This document shows, one piece after another, positions 1 through 11,886 of a DNA stretch of 64,000 bases. The translations under genes were made by a program, and so were the position numbers. Source of the stretch: Flaveria trinervia (Eukaryota; Streptophyta; Magnoliopsida; Asterales; Asteraceae); contig CM046456.1 of NCBI GenBank assembly GCA_025506515.1, forward strand, positions 68,153,159 through 68,217,158, written 5' to 3'. Within the stretch, counting starts at the first letter, position 1; each line of letters opens with the position of its first letter. The notes beneath the pieces are model-generated. The model ran no database searches, had not been told where the DNA came from, and was given only the letters and a program-made list of their open reading frames with translations.

Positions 1-1075
1 AAAACTATACTTTAGACACATTTAAAACACCAGATTGATGTTTGTTAAAGATACAAAAAAATAAGCTTACTGAGAATTGTATATTCAAAATTGAGAATCA
101 TGTCAAATAGTATACTTTCAAGCCTAAAAACTCTATGTAGGCATCACGTTATCTTTCATTTTTTTCTCTTTTCAATCTTCCATAAGCAAAATGGTTCAAA
201 TCATTTTTTTACGAGAACTTTAGTAATCAATCTCAACCACTAGTTTGAAAAAAATGCTAATTAACAAATACAAAATAAAATATATATAAAATAAAAAATA
301 CGCCTAAAAATAAGAAAATTAAAACAAAAAAAAATATTCCCCTAGTTTCCTCTTTCATAAAAAAATTATGAAAAATAATAAAACAGTTACAAAATTTGTT
401 ATATAAATATGTAATATCGTATTTACACATGTGTAAATCCAATATCACACATATATATAACCAGATTTACACATATGTAAATAACATGTGGACGTTTTTT
501 TAAGTATATCAATATGGTAAGCGTTGGAAGATAAAAAAATACTGAATTTTATGGTTAAATTTTTCTTGAAAAAATAATGTGGTGAAAAAAGTTATGAATG
601 TTTTTAAAAAATAAGAAAATAACATATGATTGGCATGTGACAAAAAATATGTGGCTCATATTGGTTCCTTTTAAATTATAAAAAAAATTAGTTACAAAAT
701 TAACCAAAGATGAACCTTGTTTATATCTATCTACAGTATGTCATTAATCTAAACGTGTATCCACTATGGACAATAATGTTTAGAAGAAGTTTAAAATCTA
801 ACACAAGATGCATTGCTTGAATTCACGTTGTAGCAAGAAAGCCAAGCTGCTCATATGAGGTATTAGCATATTTTAGTTTCCCAAATCATGTAGTTGTCTC
901 TTTAAATATTTTACCTTATCATCTTTTCCATTATAATTATGTTCCTCATTCACTACTTAACTTCATGAAACATTAAAATCTCGAGCTTCAACTTCTCACA
1001 GGCCAAGGAAGAATCGTATCCCACTGACGATCCATAACTCAATTTTAATCCATGGAAATTTAGCAACTAGAGAAG
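1..1075. repeat. AT-rich intergenic DNA with a dispersed repeat at 1-212
   Basis: Bases 1-212 resemble 48462-48650 in the same orientation. Shared blocks include ATAAGCTTAC, AGTATACTTTCAAGCC and GCATCACGTTATCTT, with many small indels, so this is an old duplicated segment or a low-copy transposon piece. No terminal repeats or coding content were seen in it. The rest (213-1075) is AT-rich with short A and T runs, and I see no gene in it. Confidence 0.6.
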
Positions 1076-1432
1076 TGTAAGGATCAACAATACGAATAGA
1101 TCGATCTCGTGAGGAGAATGTGGAATGTAATCATACACGGTAAGACGATTGAATAAGAAGAATACAATAGTAACTTGAACACATATAAATAATATTTCTT
1201 GTATTGCTCTCTAATTTGAAACTATTACAATTGAGTGTGAAATCAAAAAAATGAGAAAAGCTACTTATTACAAAACAAACTAGCTATTTATACTAAACAA
1301 AGCTAGTTCTCGCACGAGATGTACTTTTTGCGCTACAACTTGAACTTCTCGTGCGACAACTTGAACTTCTCGCGCGACTTGATCTTCATTATCTTGAATT
1401 GATTTTCCGAGCCTCTAGGTTCAACCTCTACA
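1076..1432 (-). mobile_element. Truncated copia-type LTR with adjoining polypurine tract
   Basis: On the plus strand the segment begins TGTAAGGATCAAC and ends CCTCTACA, so it has TG...CA ends. It is followed directly by ATCTCCCCCTAGG, the reverse complement of a polypurine tract. This makes it the 3' LTR of a minus-strand element. It is related to the LTR at 54681-55057: both share the TGTAAGGAT start, a GAATGTA-rich leader, a run of Cys/Gly-codon-like TCGCGC repeats and the AATCTCCCC junction. No partner LTR or recognisable pol is present, so the element is truncated. Confidence 0.6.
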
Positions 1433-2203
1433 ATCTCCCCCTAGGCTCGGTGAATCAATGCTTTAAAAGTCCATGTCTGCAACCTTGTAACTGGCCCCGC
1501 ATGCATACATCTTGTCGTGTAGGGCCTTCGTAATCAACCAACCAAACTGTGCTGCCAAAAAGTGAACATATTCATCAGCTGCAATCGAACAAGCCTACAA
1601 CCTCATCAAATCTTCTCTACCAAACTTAAGTAGATCCACAGGTTCGATGATACGGTAGTCTTTATCTACACAATGTATTAACACATGTCCCGTCTCCTTT
1701 TCACAACTCCATCACATAAGCGGCTATTAACTGGTACATGAGCGTGTATAGAGATTTTTCTCATATATCTTGGATGTTTATAAACTCTTATCTTCATTGG
1801 CTTGTTTGTATTTTGATCAATTCGAGTATCATCTTTAATGACTTTAGATTTAGCAATTTTGAAGTTGGTTTTGTTATGCCTTCGTATTATATTCCTTAAC
1901 CAATTACCGTTTTCATAATTACTTGGGTTAATGAACGGAACACGACCCATTGCATATCAATTTGATGCTCTGAGTGTATTAAAGTCATGTTCGTCTTGAT
2001 AATACTCTATCGCTCTTGCTCTTCTTTTAGTCGCATACAATTTTTCTCATCATCATACGCCCAGCTAAGAATTGGTTATGAGTTTCCATACCTTGTGAAA
2101 GGTTTGGAATGTCTCAACATGTGTATAAGCCAGCGGTGAAGGAGCCTCAACAGTAGTATTTCTGACATGACGTACAACAGTTTGACCAGTTTGATCTGTT
2201 GTC
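1433..2203. other. Unassigned DNA beside the truncated LTR
   Basis: The first bases are the polypurine tract of the LTR to the left, so part of this stretch should be internal DNA of that minus-strand element. A minus-strand reading frame of 90 codons spans 1678-1950, but I recognise no domain in it. Nothing else could be supported. Confidence 0.35.
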
Positions 2204-2597
2204 ATGTCAGTTGGTTCAATCATACTAGTATCTCAAACTATCTCCCCTTCCTCAACTAGAATGAGGATTGTCCGATCCGAGTTAGGACATACTCCTACAT
2301 TATTAGGACATACTCAGAATATTATAACTCCTATAGGAAACTCTGTTGCAATCTCTCACGTGTATGAGGATTGTCCGATCCGAGTTGAATCGCTTATTCT
2401 TACAGTGGATGTGTTACCCATGCAAATGGAATATTTTGATGTTATCTTGAGAATTGATTTTTTTAACTCGGTATCATGTCACAATTGAGTGTCAAACTCA
2501 TTGCGCTCTGTTTGGAGATCCCTATCATCCTGAACTCATTTATCAGGGGACTAAAACTTGAAGAACTCTTTAGATAATTTTAGCACTTAAGGCTCGC
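2204..2597 (+). pseudogene. Ty3/Gypsy protease fragment interrupted by a copia LTR
   Basis: The translation carries DCPIRVESLILTVDVLPMQ followed by FDVILRIDFF. This matches the segment after the catalytic aspartate of Gypsy proteases, which normally ends in a FDVILGMDWL-type motif; here the G-M-D-W-L core is changed. After a stop at 2488 the reading continues with an FGDPYHPELIYQG-like tract typical of the protease-RT linker. It ends exactly at the TG of the copia LTR at 2598. A 22-bp string (TGAGGATTGTCCGATCCGAG and two more bases) occurs twice, at about 2264 and 2367. The fragment has stops and is dead. The right-hand half of this Gypsy copy was not found after 29691. Confidence 0.7.
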
Positions 2598-3071
2598 TGT
2601 TAGGATTCAACAATGGAATAAACTGAAGCTTACCAAATCATAATTACATCCAACTGAAGATCTCATTGTACAAGTCCAGTGACCAAGTTGATTACAACAA
2701 AACAAGACAATTCAACATGACAATGTCAACATCAAGGCAATTAGAAAGTCAAAATTAGGTCATGTTGTAATATTAGTATAAATAGACCCACTAGTGCATT
2801 TATGCAGGTGTGGCTTTTGTGTGTGTGTTTCTCATGGTGTAAATCACCATCCAAGGAGAAATCCTGTCCTATGGGTGGGTTTGATTTCACCAGCCATCTA
2901 TGATTCTCATTGTAACTTGTTTATCAACATCAATGAAATCATAACATTATTATTATCCATCTCTTTGTTTTATGATTCACACACGTCCACCCATCTTAAT
3001 TTTGATTTCTAGATCTGAACATGATGAATCCTAAGATCCAAGCTCAATGAATCTGAAATATTGATTTAGCA
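2598..3071 (+). mobile_element. 5' LTR of plus-strand copia element A
   Basis: The LTR runs from TGTTAGGATTC to GATTTAGCA, has TG...CA ends and is 474 bp long. Three bases later comes the tRNA-Met primer site. A TATA box (TATAAATA, 2777-2784) sits about 290 bp before the LTR end, as expected for a U3/R boundary. This LTR lacks the AATGCGG motif array found in the 3' LTR at 28987 and does not align with it from the first bases on. See the finding on a chimeric element. Confidence 0.75.
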
Positions 3072-3074
3072 AAA

Positions 3075-3086
3075 TGGTATCAGAGC
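3075..3086 (+). other. Primer binding site (initiator tRNA-Met), element A
   Basis: TGGTATCAGAGC, complementary to the 3' end of plant initiator tRNA-Met, starts 3 bp after the LTR. It primes minus-strand cDNA synthesis. A 234-bp leader separates it from the gag start codon. Confidence 0.85.
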
Positions 3087-3320
3087 TTTGGCTCTCGATT
3101 CTCTTTCAGATCTACGCACATACTGAATAGAACTCGATTGATCTGATAATCAAGTTGCTAGTAGTAGATATTATCATCTCTACTTAGCAAACAACAAAAA
3201 TACTCCTGTCAAACAGAAAGAACACTCATTCTGAACCTCAACAGAATTGCTTGAACAAGTCGGACTCATCAAACTTAATCAATCTTAAAATCAACTAAAT
3301 CTATATTTACACAAATCAAC

Positions 3321-4676
3321 ATGGATTCTAACAGTTACTTTGAATTAGGTCATACACCTAAACCTCCCATGCTTAAACACAAATCTGAGTTTAAAAAATG
3401 GAGAATACGGTTTAAAAATTATATCACAGGTGTAGATCCTGACTTTTGGATCTCAATATGTAAGGGTCCACATATTCCTGTTACTCTATCAACAGCTCAA
3501 GCTGCACTGTACAAGACTGCTAGAATACCAATTGAAGACTTAACTCTGGATGAAGATGATTATAAGAAAATCAAAATTGATCTTAAAGCATACTCTATTT
3601 TGACTCAAGCACTCAAAATGGATGTGCTGAAAAGATTGGAAAAATATGGAACTGCTAAAGCTGTTTGGGATGCTCTCAAAATTATGTGTGAAGGTAGCAG
3701 TGAAGTTGCTGAAATTAACAAAGACAAGCTGGTCAATCAGTATGAAACCTTCCGTCACACCAAAGGAGAATCCATATCAAAACAACTGCACAGATTTGTA
3801 TAGTTGGTCAATGACTTGGAAATTATGTGTGTTTCATACAACATTAAAGAACTCAACAAGAAAATGCTTCACAGTCTACCTGAAAGCTGGAAGCAAAATG
3901 TCACAATGTTGAAAAATACTCTTGATCTTGAGAGTACCACTCTAGACATTATGATAGCCAAGATTGAAGCTTTGGAACTTGATGAACGAAGCAGAAATCT
4001 GAGTGGGCCTAGAGTGATTGAAGCCTACAAATTCCCTTCAGAATTACATTCTGTTGAAAATGCTTTTATCACAGAGGAAGATGACTTCATCTCATCAAGA
4101 GATCAAATGAACAATACTGGGTTCATTGCATCTCCAACATTCAATCACCATTCAACTTCAGCACAAGCACCAAAAGTCTCCACTGCACCTCCGATCTCTC
4201 CAGAAGACTTAAAATCAAAAGAGCAAAAGGCAACTTACAATGCCTTTGTTGCAAGTTTTGAAGCATATCTTGGGGGAAGACTCACTTCTGCCCATCTAAT
4301 ACATGAAGATTTAGAAGAATTAGATCCTGATGATGTTGGGGAGATGGATCTACAGTGGCAAATGGCAATGATTGCCATGAGAGCAAAGAAATTCTTCAGA
4401 AAAGGAAGAAAGCTAAGTCTGAATGAGAACACAAAGCTTGGATATGACAAATCCAAGGTAAAATGCTTCAACTGTGGCATGACTGGTCATTTCTCAAGAG
4501 AGTGCAATGCTCCTAAAAGAAACAACCATTCAAGGAACTCTCCTGGTCAATCATCCTCACAGCCCAATTCAAGCTATCACTCAAACAATCAACAACAGCA
4601 GTACCATCATTCTTATCATCAACAAACATACCAGAATCAACCACAGCTGATAAATCAAGCCCATGCAAGCAGTTAG
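3321..4676 (+). pseudogene. gag: Copia gag (capsid and zinc knuckle), one in-frame stop
   Basis: The start ATG at 3321 is the first after the leader. The frame runs 160 codons to a TAG at 3801-3803, then continues in the same frame for 290 codons. The capsid part contains the UBN2/gag-type signature around VWDALK, then VNQYETFRHTKGESIS and LHSLPESW, which match the gag of the minus-strand element at 24372. A CX2CX4HX4C zinc knuckle (CFNCGMTGHFSREC) lies near 4462-4503 and should bind RNA. It is followed by a Gln/Asn/Ser/His-rich tail. The single stop and otherwise open frame point to a fairly recent loss. Gag forms the virus-like particle that packages the element's RNA in the cytoplasm. Confidence 0.85.
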
Positions 4677-4694
4677 CCTTCTGCCAGTGCACTT

Positions 4695-5484
4695 GTGATC
4701 AAACAGGATGGGATATGTGACTGGAGTGTGTATGCGGAGGAAGTCAAGCCTCAATTCCAGAATCATGCTCTCATGGCTCATATCAATGATAGACCATCTG
4801 CAATGCCTACTGAGGTAAAAACTAACCTTTGTAGTGAGAAATGCATAAATGAATTACAAGAGTATAGAGAACACAATCATAAACTGGCAGATAAAATTAA
4901 AGAAGAAAAGGTGAAGTCAGAAATGATGAAGAGAGAACTAAAAAGTTTTGAAATCAAAATCAAATCTCTCATTTCTGACATAAAAAAATTGCATGGTGAG
5001 AAATACAATCTTGCAGCTGAAAATGAACTACTTACTGAAAAATTAGCTCAAGCTAGCTCAACAATCTATGACTGAAGTGAAATTTGAAAAGTTTCAAATG
5101 TCTTCAGTCAAGTTACAAGAAATGTTGGATTCACAAAAGGATCCAAAGAACATGTCAAGGATTGGGTACAATTCATGTCCTCCACCATACAATGACAATT
5201 ACACTGTCATGCCTGACTCTGTATCACTCTCTGAATCAATCGAACCTAAAATTGTGGAACCTAAATCAGTAGTGAAACAAGTGACAAATCCTCAAAACAA
5301 ACCTGATGTTTATTTTGAAACCAATGAGAACAAAATCAAGCTAGGACACCCAATCATAATCAAAGAGTGCTCTGACAAGACAGTGAATGTCAAAAAACCA
5401 TCAAGCCCTGTAAAAGCAATTGTACCTTTTATAAAATTCATACCATTTGTTTACAAGGGAAAAAGAAATATGTCAAAACAGTAA
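4695..5484 (+). pseudogene. Gag-pol linker with coiled coil, element A
   Basis: Two overlapping frames (4695-5075 and 5068-5484) continue the polyprotein after the gag stop. The first is dominated by Lys/Glu heptads (about residues 45-120), a probable coiled coil. The second carries the IGYNSCPPPYNDNY tract that follows the coiled coil in this lineage. The change of frame at about 5070 is a frameshift. A long linker with a coiled coil between gag and protease suggests a SIRE/Maximus-like copia lineage; that placement is inference. Confidence 0.65.
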
Positions 5485-5868
5485 AACCCACTACTGAGAG
5501 TAGTTCTGATAATGAGATTGTATCTCCATAAAATTCAAGCAAATCAGAAAAGGTTTCACTGAAAAAGAAACCAACTGTAAAACTGAGTTCAACACATAAA
5601 ACTTCATCAGACCCACAGTCATCCAAATTAAGGCAGGGAGTTGGGTTTGATATCGTAACAAAGAACATGTTGACCAGTTTGAGAAAGAGGTGAGAAGTAG
5701 GTTGAAGAAACAGAAACAGCCCAGACAACTGAACAAGAGTAGTATTATGAAACAATCTACAAAAGGGTTGATTCTGATTCATCACCTAAAGAAAAGAAAG
5801 TGACTCATCAAAAGAAAGTATCAGTTGAGTCACTCAAAGAAAAATCTGATTCGAGAAACAAACAAATG

Positions 5869-6039
5869 TATTGTGATGCTTGTGACATGTTCAATCACAA
5901 GACAAATAAATGCTTCTTCAACCAATATTGTTCTATCTGTGATATGAACAATCACTCCACCAAAAATTGCTATTTCAACAAGTATTGTTCAAATTTGTGA
6001 CATGAACAATCACAATACATCTTATTATTACTTCACTCA
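5869..6039 (+). repeat. Three tandem 57-bp repeats encoding zinc-knuckle-like units
   Basis: Units start at 5869, 5926 and 5983. The first two encode CDACDMFNHKTNKC and CSICDMNNHSTKNC, each CX2CX4HX4C-like, separated by an aromatic FF/YF spacer. The third unit is shifted out of frame by one base change near a TGA at 5998. The minus-strand element has a single equivalent knuckle at about 22015-22062, with its second Cys replaced by Gly. Expansion from one to three units therefore seems specific to this element. Confidence 0.75.
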
Positions 6040-6177
6040 GAAGGGGTTGAGAATTCCACAACACAAGCTCATCTCAAAAACATCTACTGTGATGTATTCT
6101 GTCAAACCTCATCTTCATAATACTCAATCTAGGTCTCCTAGATCAACAAATGACAGAAATAACTCGAAGGATTAAAG

Positions 6178-6456
6178 ATGGGTCAAAGCAATCATCTCAC
6201 AATAAAACACAAACTTGACCTTCCTAAGCAAAACCCAACTTTTGATAATGAAACTCGAGCTAAATTTTTACAAAGAAATAGAGACCAACGATTTCATTAT
6301 TCATCTGAATCCTCAGTAGATGTAGATGAGATGACTCGACCAATTCATTATCAAAAATCTCCCAAATCACCTTCATGTAAATCACCATTCAGAGGGAAAT
6401 ACCAAGAGGTGACTATCATGAATAAGAACGGGAAACCCAAGACCATCATGGCTTAG
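6178..6456 (+). pseudogene. Spacer part of polyprotein before protease, element A
   Basis: An open frame of 92 codons rich in Ser, Lys and Pro ends in MNKNGKPKTIMA followed by TAG. No domain is recognised. It lies where the polyprotein linker should be, between the zinc-knuckle repeats and protease, and is probably linker sequence separated from its neighbours by frameshifts. Confidence 0.45.
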
Positions 6457-6509
6457 GTTCCTTATTCTAATTAGTTCTTTTTGTTTGTAGGTTCATCCAC
6501 ACAGGTCTA

Positions 6510-6890
6510 ATAGCCTATGGTATGTAGACAGTGGATGCTCCGACACATGACTGGAGATCGTTCCCTCCTTCATGATTTCAAGTACATACAAGGAACTATT
6601 GTGGCATTCGGTGGAGATTCAGAAGGTGGCAGGATTACATGAGAAGGATCTGTGACAAATAGGATGTTAAGCTTTGACAGAGTGAATTACTGTGAACAAC
6701 TAAATTTCAATCTGCTAAGCGTGTCTCAGGTCTGCGACAAAAAATATTCCACTCACTTTACAGACACTCACTGCTACATTCTGAAACCTGGATTTCAGAT
6801 TCCTGAAGAATAGGTTGTCTTAAAGACTCCGAGGAAGAATAATAGATATGTCTTAAACCTGTGTTCTACATCACCTAAGGAAGAAACATG
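6510..6890 (+). pseudogene. Copia aspartic protease, frameshifted
   Basis: The catalytic segment reads LWYVDSGC at about 6515-6538, the D-S-G active-site triad of copia proteases. One base is then missing, so the next conserved HMTG tract is read in another frame. Downstream the LLSVSQVCDK block that closes the protease region is visible, followed by several stops. The enzyme would cleave the gag-pol polyprotein. Inactive as it stands. Confidence 0.75.
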
Positions 6891-6894
6891 TCTT

Positions 6895-8073
6895 TTGTCT
6901 AAAGCATCATTTGATGAGTCACAGCTTTGGCATAGACGTTTGGGGCACACTAACTTTAAAAATATGAACAAGTTAGTCAAAGGAAACCATGTAATTGGTC
7001 TTCCTCAAAAGGAATTCAATTTTATTGATCAATGCTCAGCATGCCTCAAAGGAAAACAACATAAATCGTCTCACAAAACCAAGCTGGTGAACACTAACAA
7101 TACTCCATTGAAGCTACTTCACATGGATTTATTTGGACCAACTCATGTAATGAGTATGGGAAAGAAACAATATTATTTAGTGATCATTGATGACTTTTCT
7201 CGATTCACATGGGTGTTCTTCCTACTTCATAAAAATAAAGCATCCCAAATCATTCAAGAATTTATCACTAAAATTGAAAATCAACTTGATCTCAAAGTCA
7301 AAATAATAAGAAGTGATAATGGTACAGAGTTCAAAAATGAAAATATGAATTCCTTTTGTGCAACCAAAGGCATTGCTCATCAATTCAGTGCAGATAGAAC
7401 TCCTCAACAAAATGGGGTAGCTGAAAGGCGAAATAGAACACTGATTGAAGCAGCAAGAACTATGCTAGCCGATGCTAAACTGCCAATCACCTTCTGGGCA
7501 GACGCAGATAACACATCATGTTTTATGCAAAATCGAACTCTGATTGTTAAAGAAAGTAACATGACACCTTATGAACTGATATTTCATAGGAAACCATTTA
7601 TTGGATTCCTCAAATCATTTGGTTGTCCAGTCTTAATATTAAACACCCGTGATCATTTGGGAAAATTTTCATCTAAGTCTGATGAAGGATTTTTTGTAGG
7701 TTATTCTTCCGTCTCAAAGGCTTATAGAGTGTTCAATCCTAGACTGAACATTATTGATGAATCTACAAATGTTCAATTCAAAGAACATTCGTTTCCCAAA
7801 TCTACAAATGGTCCTGATTGATTGTTTGATATTGACACTTTTACTAAATCATTTGATCAATTTCACTTATCTGATGCAGGAAATATACATTCAGGTGATA
7901 CTTCATCAACTGTAGAAAGAAGAGAAAATTATCCATTGATTCCACCTACATCTGATGAACATATGAATGAAGATGTTCCTCTTCAAGCTGATCCCATCAG
8001 ACACTTGTCACAAAACCTTAGTGATTCTTCTGAAGAAGGTCCCAGCCTGGTACCCTCTCACTCAGATGACTAG
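6895..8073 (+). pseudogene. Copia integrase (GAG-pre-integrase, core, C-terminal), element A
   Basis: The frame opens with LWHRRLGHTNFKNMNKL and CSACLKGKQH, the His-His-Cys-Cys zinc domain. The catalytic core follows: HMDLFGP (first Asp), RSDNGTEF (second Asp) and NGVAERRNRT (Glu), so the D-D-E triad is intact. A TGA at 7819-7821 interrupts the C-terminal part, which continues in the same frame to 8073. Integrase inserts the cDNA into host chromatin. It is better preserved than the protease in front of it. Confidence 0.85.
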
Positions 8074-8354
8074 TCATATGAGATCAGAAATCAAAAATAG
8101 GCTTCTCATCCAGAAGAAACTCAAGGTACTTCAAATGATGCAAGCAACTCAGTGCTGCTGAAGATGTAGCAGTTACTGAAACAGAAATTGACAATCTTCA
8201 TAATTCAACAACAATACAAGATGATTGTGCCTCTGACCATAATGAACTGAATGTCTCAAATCTTGATGTAACTATTTCTAGTGACACCATTCCCACCATA
8301 AGAATACACAAGAATCATCCAGCTGAAACCATTATTAGTGATCTTAATGAGAGG

Positions 8355-9928
8355 GTGACAAGAAGCAAGTCAAGTACTACAAACATCTGTTTGTTCTCAT
8401 GCTTTCTATGTCAAACGGTACCCAAAAACATCAAAGAGGCGCTTCAAGACAATAGTTGGATTGAAGCAATGCAAGAAGAATTGCTCCAATTCAAGAAACA
8501 AGAAGTATGGCAGCTGGTAGATCTTCCCGAAGGACAATACCCTATCGGTACCAGATGGCTGTACAGGAACAAGACTGATGATATAGGGATAGTCATCAGA
8601 AATAAAGCAAGACTAGTGGTACAGGAATACACTCAGGAAGAAGGAATTGACTACGACGAGGTGTTTGCTCCTATTGCCAGACTAGAAGCAATCAGAATCT
8701 TTCTCGCATATTCTGCGTCCATGAAATTTACTGTTTATCAAATGGCTTGTATGGAAAGATTGCTAAAGAAGTCTATGTAAGTCAACCACCTGGCTTTGAA
8801 GATCCAGATTTCCCTCACAGAGTGTACAAGCTTGACAAAGCTCTGTATGGTCTTCATCAAGCTCCAAGAAAGTGGTATGAGACTCTATCATCCTTTCTTC
8901 TTGAACATGGGTATGAAAAAGGAAAGATTGATCAGACTCTCTTCAGAAGAATAAGAGGAAAAGACATGCTGTTAGTCCAGATCTATGTGGATGACATTAT
9001 ATTTGGCTCGACAAACAAACAACTCTGCAAAGAATTTGAAGATCTTATGCATTCAAAGTTTCAAATGAGTGCTATGGGGGAACTCACATTCTTTCTGGGG
9101 GTGCAAGTCCAGCAAAAAACAGATGGAATCTTCATCAATCAATCAAAATATGTAGAAACCATGCTGAAGAAATTCCACTTTGCTGACTGTCAGTCTATCA
9201 GAACTCCTGTAGATACTAAAGTGAAGATTAGACCTGACCCTGAAGGCAAATCAGTGGATCAAACTCACTATCGATCAATGATAGGTTCACTTATGTATCT
9301 AACAGCCAGTAGACCTAACATTATGTTTGGTGTTTGTGTGTGTGCTAGATATCAAGCTGATTCAAAAGAATCACATATAAATGCAGTCAAGAGGATATTC
9401 AGATATCTGAAGGGCAAACTAGCTCTTGGATTATGGTATCCAAAGGAAGGAGAATTTAATCTCTATGCCTACACAGACAGTGATTATGGAGGATGCAACT
9501 TCAACAGAAAATCCACTTCTGGCGTTTGTCAATTTCTTGGTCCCAAACTAGTATCCTGGCAATGCAAGAAGCAGACAAATGTGTCTGTGTCTACAGCCGA
9601 AGCTGAGTATATTGCTGCTTTAGCATGTTGCTCTCAAGTTCTCTGGATTCAAAACCAGATGCTTGATTATGGTTTTAACTTTTTGCATACACCAATTTCT
9701 ATTGACAACACAACTGCTGTCTTTATAACTAATAATCCAGTTCAGCACTCAAAAACAAAACATATTGAAATTAGATATCATTTTTTAAGAGACTGTGCTC
9801 AAAAAGGTTTAATCAAATTGATTCAAGTACCAACAGAAAACCAATTAGCTGATTTGTTTACCAAAGCATTTGAACCTAGTAGGTTTGAATTTCTGGTTCA
9901 GTCAATTGGCATGACTAACCTTGAGTAA
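8355..9928 (+). pseudogene. Copia reverse transcriptase and RNase H, element A
   Basis: The RT starts with KEALQDNSWIEAMQEELLQF and reaches DYDEVFAPIARLEAIRIFLA in one frame. A short deletion near 8740 removes the DVKSAFL-type block and shifts the frame to the one running 8747-9928. That second frame holds YGLHQAPRKWY, the catalytic QIYVDDIIFGS (YVDD), SLMYLTASRP, then RNase H with YTDSDYGGC and STAEAEYIAA, and ends with LADLFTKAFEPSRF. RT/RNase H copies packaged RNA to cDNA. Apart from the short deletion the domains look complete. Confidence 0.88.
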
Positions 9929-9929
9929 A

Positions 9930-11213
9930 AAAATATGAAAAACATCAAGAATATTTTAAAACATCAGAAAAACCACAAAAAGAAATCAAGTCTTATGAAG
10001 AAAAGAATCATGGGAAATGATATAATTACAGTCGTTATATCATTCACTGTACTTTATTTCAAAATGTAAAAGACTGAAATGACTTACCAGATATGTTGGT
10101 AGGCTCAACTTGGAAGAAAAGATACATGCAGTGATGAATTAAAGACATATTCAATTGTGAAACACTCATCACAAAGTACAGGTATGTATTGGCTTATCTG
10201 AATGCATGTGTGTGTAGTAACCTAAACACACCAGGTAATGATACTTTATGAATCTCTTTCACCACATCATGTTTTATCTTTGTTTTGCTAAGCAAAGACC
10301 TGATGAAACTTGCATATAGTGCAGATGTCATGATCCAAAAGATTCCCAATGTGGAACACATCCAAAATTGGATGAATCAACAAAGTAATACATTCCAAGT
10401 GAATGAACAAAAGAATCCTATCATGGATCACCTTTCCAAAGTGAAGTGAAAAGAATCCCATGAGGATCAACATGAAAAAGGATCAAATTAAAAGAATCCC
10501 AATGAGGATCAGTGAACATGAGATCTCATGACTTAAGTAACCTGGTAAGAAAAGTTGTGACATAGTTCTACCATGCATTGTATAAAGAGGGTTGATCATT
10601 CCATGCTTATATGTGTGAGGTACACATTGAATAATAAATCAATCAAAACATGATAAAAGTCATTTGCATCAAAATATCAACCAGGTATGAGCTTAAGAGG
10701 ACAAACATACCTTCAATATTCAAGTTCATAATCATGTTCATTTAATCATAAAAGATGCACATGTGTAATGAAAGATTGATATGATCCCTACAAAGAGATT
10801 TTTCTCTTCATTATTAATATTAATCAAAATAATATTCAAAACTTTTAAAATCTTTAAAGTTTCTCTCCAAATGTGGACATAAACTTTAGGGAGAGTAATT
10901 TAAAATTTTTGAGTAAGTTCAATTTTTTTATTAACTTAATTTTGAAAAACAAAACAAAAAGAATTTTAGTTGGTGTTGTTGCAATAAGTCATACCATTAT
11001 ATCTCAGCTTATGCAGATTCTTAGAAGCATGATAAGCCCAAGATCTGTCAAAATTGGGAAACTTGTATTAGTTGTAACATACAAGTCAATCCAAGCAAAA
11101 ATTGACAACTTCAACAACCAACTTCATAAGAAAAATCAATCAAGGACACCTCTTCATAATATGAATAATCAATTCAATCACATTAACTTTTGATTAAGTT
11201 CAAAAGGTAATGC
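9930..11213 (+). other. Non-coding spacer after pol, with short GGATC/GAATCC repeats
   Basis: No conserved coding sequence follows the RNase H stop. Between about 10325 and 10515 the strings AAAGAATCCCA and GAGGATCA recur three or four times with changes, giving complementary GGATT/AATCC arms. A weak polypurine-like tract (ACTTTAGGGAGAG, about 10884-10896) is not followed by an LTR. The ORF at 10873-11193 has no recognisable content. Confidence 0.5.
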
Positions 11214-11880
11214 AAGTAAATGCATTAGTTAATGCGGGTGAAGGTAACAATAATTTTTGTGGTGCAACTAATGCGGACAATGATTTTACTCTACCGCATT
11301 AGTGTGTGAAGTGAATGTGAAGTTTACTCTACCCTATTTGATACAGTTAACAAATGCGTATGAACAGGTCTCTATCGCATTTGATACAGTGGTGTTGACT
11401 TGTCAACCGCATTTGTAGTTGTACATATGGAATTTGTTCTATCGCATTTGTTACTGTACATATTCGGATATGGTAAAACAAGCAATTCAACCGCATTTGT
11501 CAATGTACTTCCGCATTTGCAACAGTCACAAATGCGGACAGCCAAAATTTCAAGATTAACTTCTGCATTTGCAATAGTACACAAATGCGGACAACCAAAA
11601 TTTCAAGTTTAAACTTCCGCATTTACAACGGTACACAAATGCGGATAGAATAAAAAATTAAGAAACAAAACTTTCGCATTAGTAACAGTAGAGTAATACA
11701 GTCAAAAATTAAACCTTCCGCATTAGCTACAGTCACAAATGCGGATGACCAAAAGAAGTCAAATGCGGACTGTCCATGTCAAAAGTTTGTCTTCCGCATT
11801 TGCTACAGCCAACAAATACGGATGATCAAAATTAAACAAATCAACCTTCAGCATTTGCTACAGTGTTGACTGTATCTGCT
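11214..11880 (+). repeat. Array of AATGCGG/CCGCATT dyads upstream of the accessory ORF
   Basis: About 14 exact copies of the heptamer AATGCGG or its complement CCGCATT, and several one-base variants (TCGCATT, CTGCATT, AATACGG), occur in 670 bp, often as inverted pairs such as CCGCATTTG...AATGCGGA. Most copies have a TTG/CAA or TAG/CTA edge. The same heptamer is found about 13 times in the 3' LTR at 29070-29430 and only singly elsewhere in the window. The array ends just before the TATA boxes of the accessory ORF. Confidence 0.85.
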
Positions 11881-11886
11881 TGTAAA

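Noticed and set aside
257..448. 63-codon Phe-rich minus-strand frame
   Set aside because: AT-rich chance frame with no conserved feature.
11214..11880. Regular short repeats as a possible CRISPR array
   Set aside because: Repeats are only 7-12 bp, occur in both orientations and at irregular spacing, in a plant genome with LTR context.
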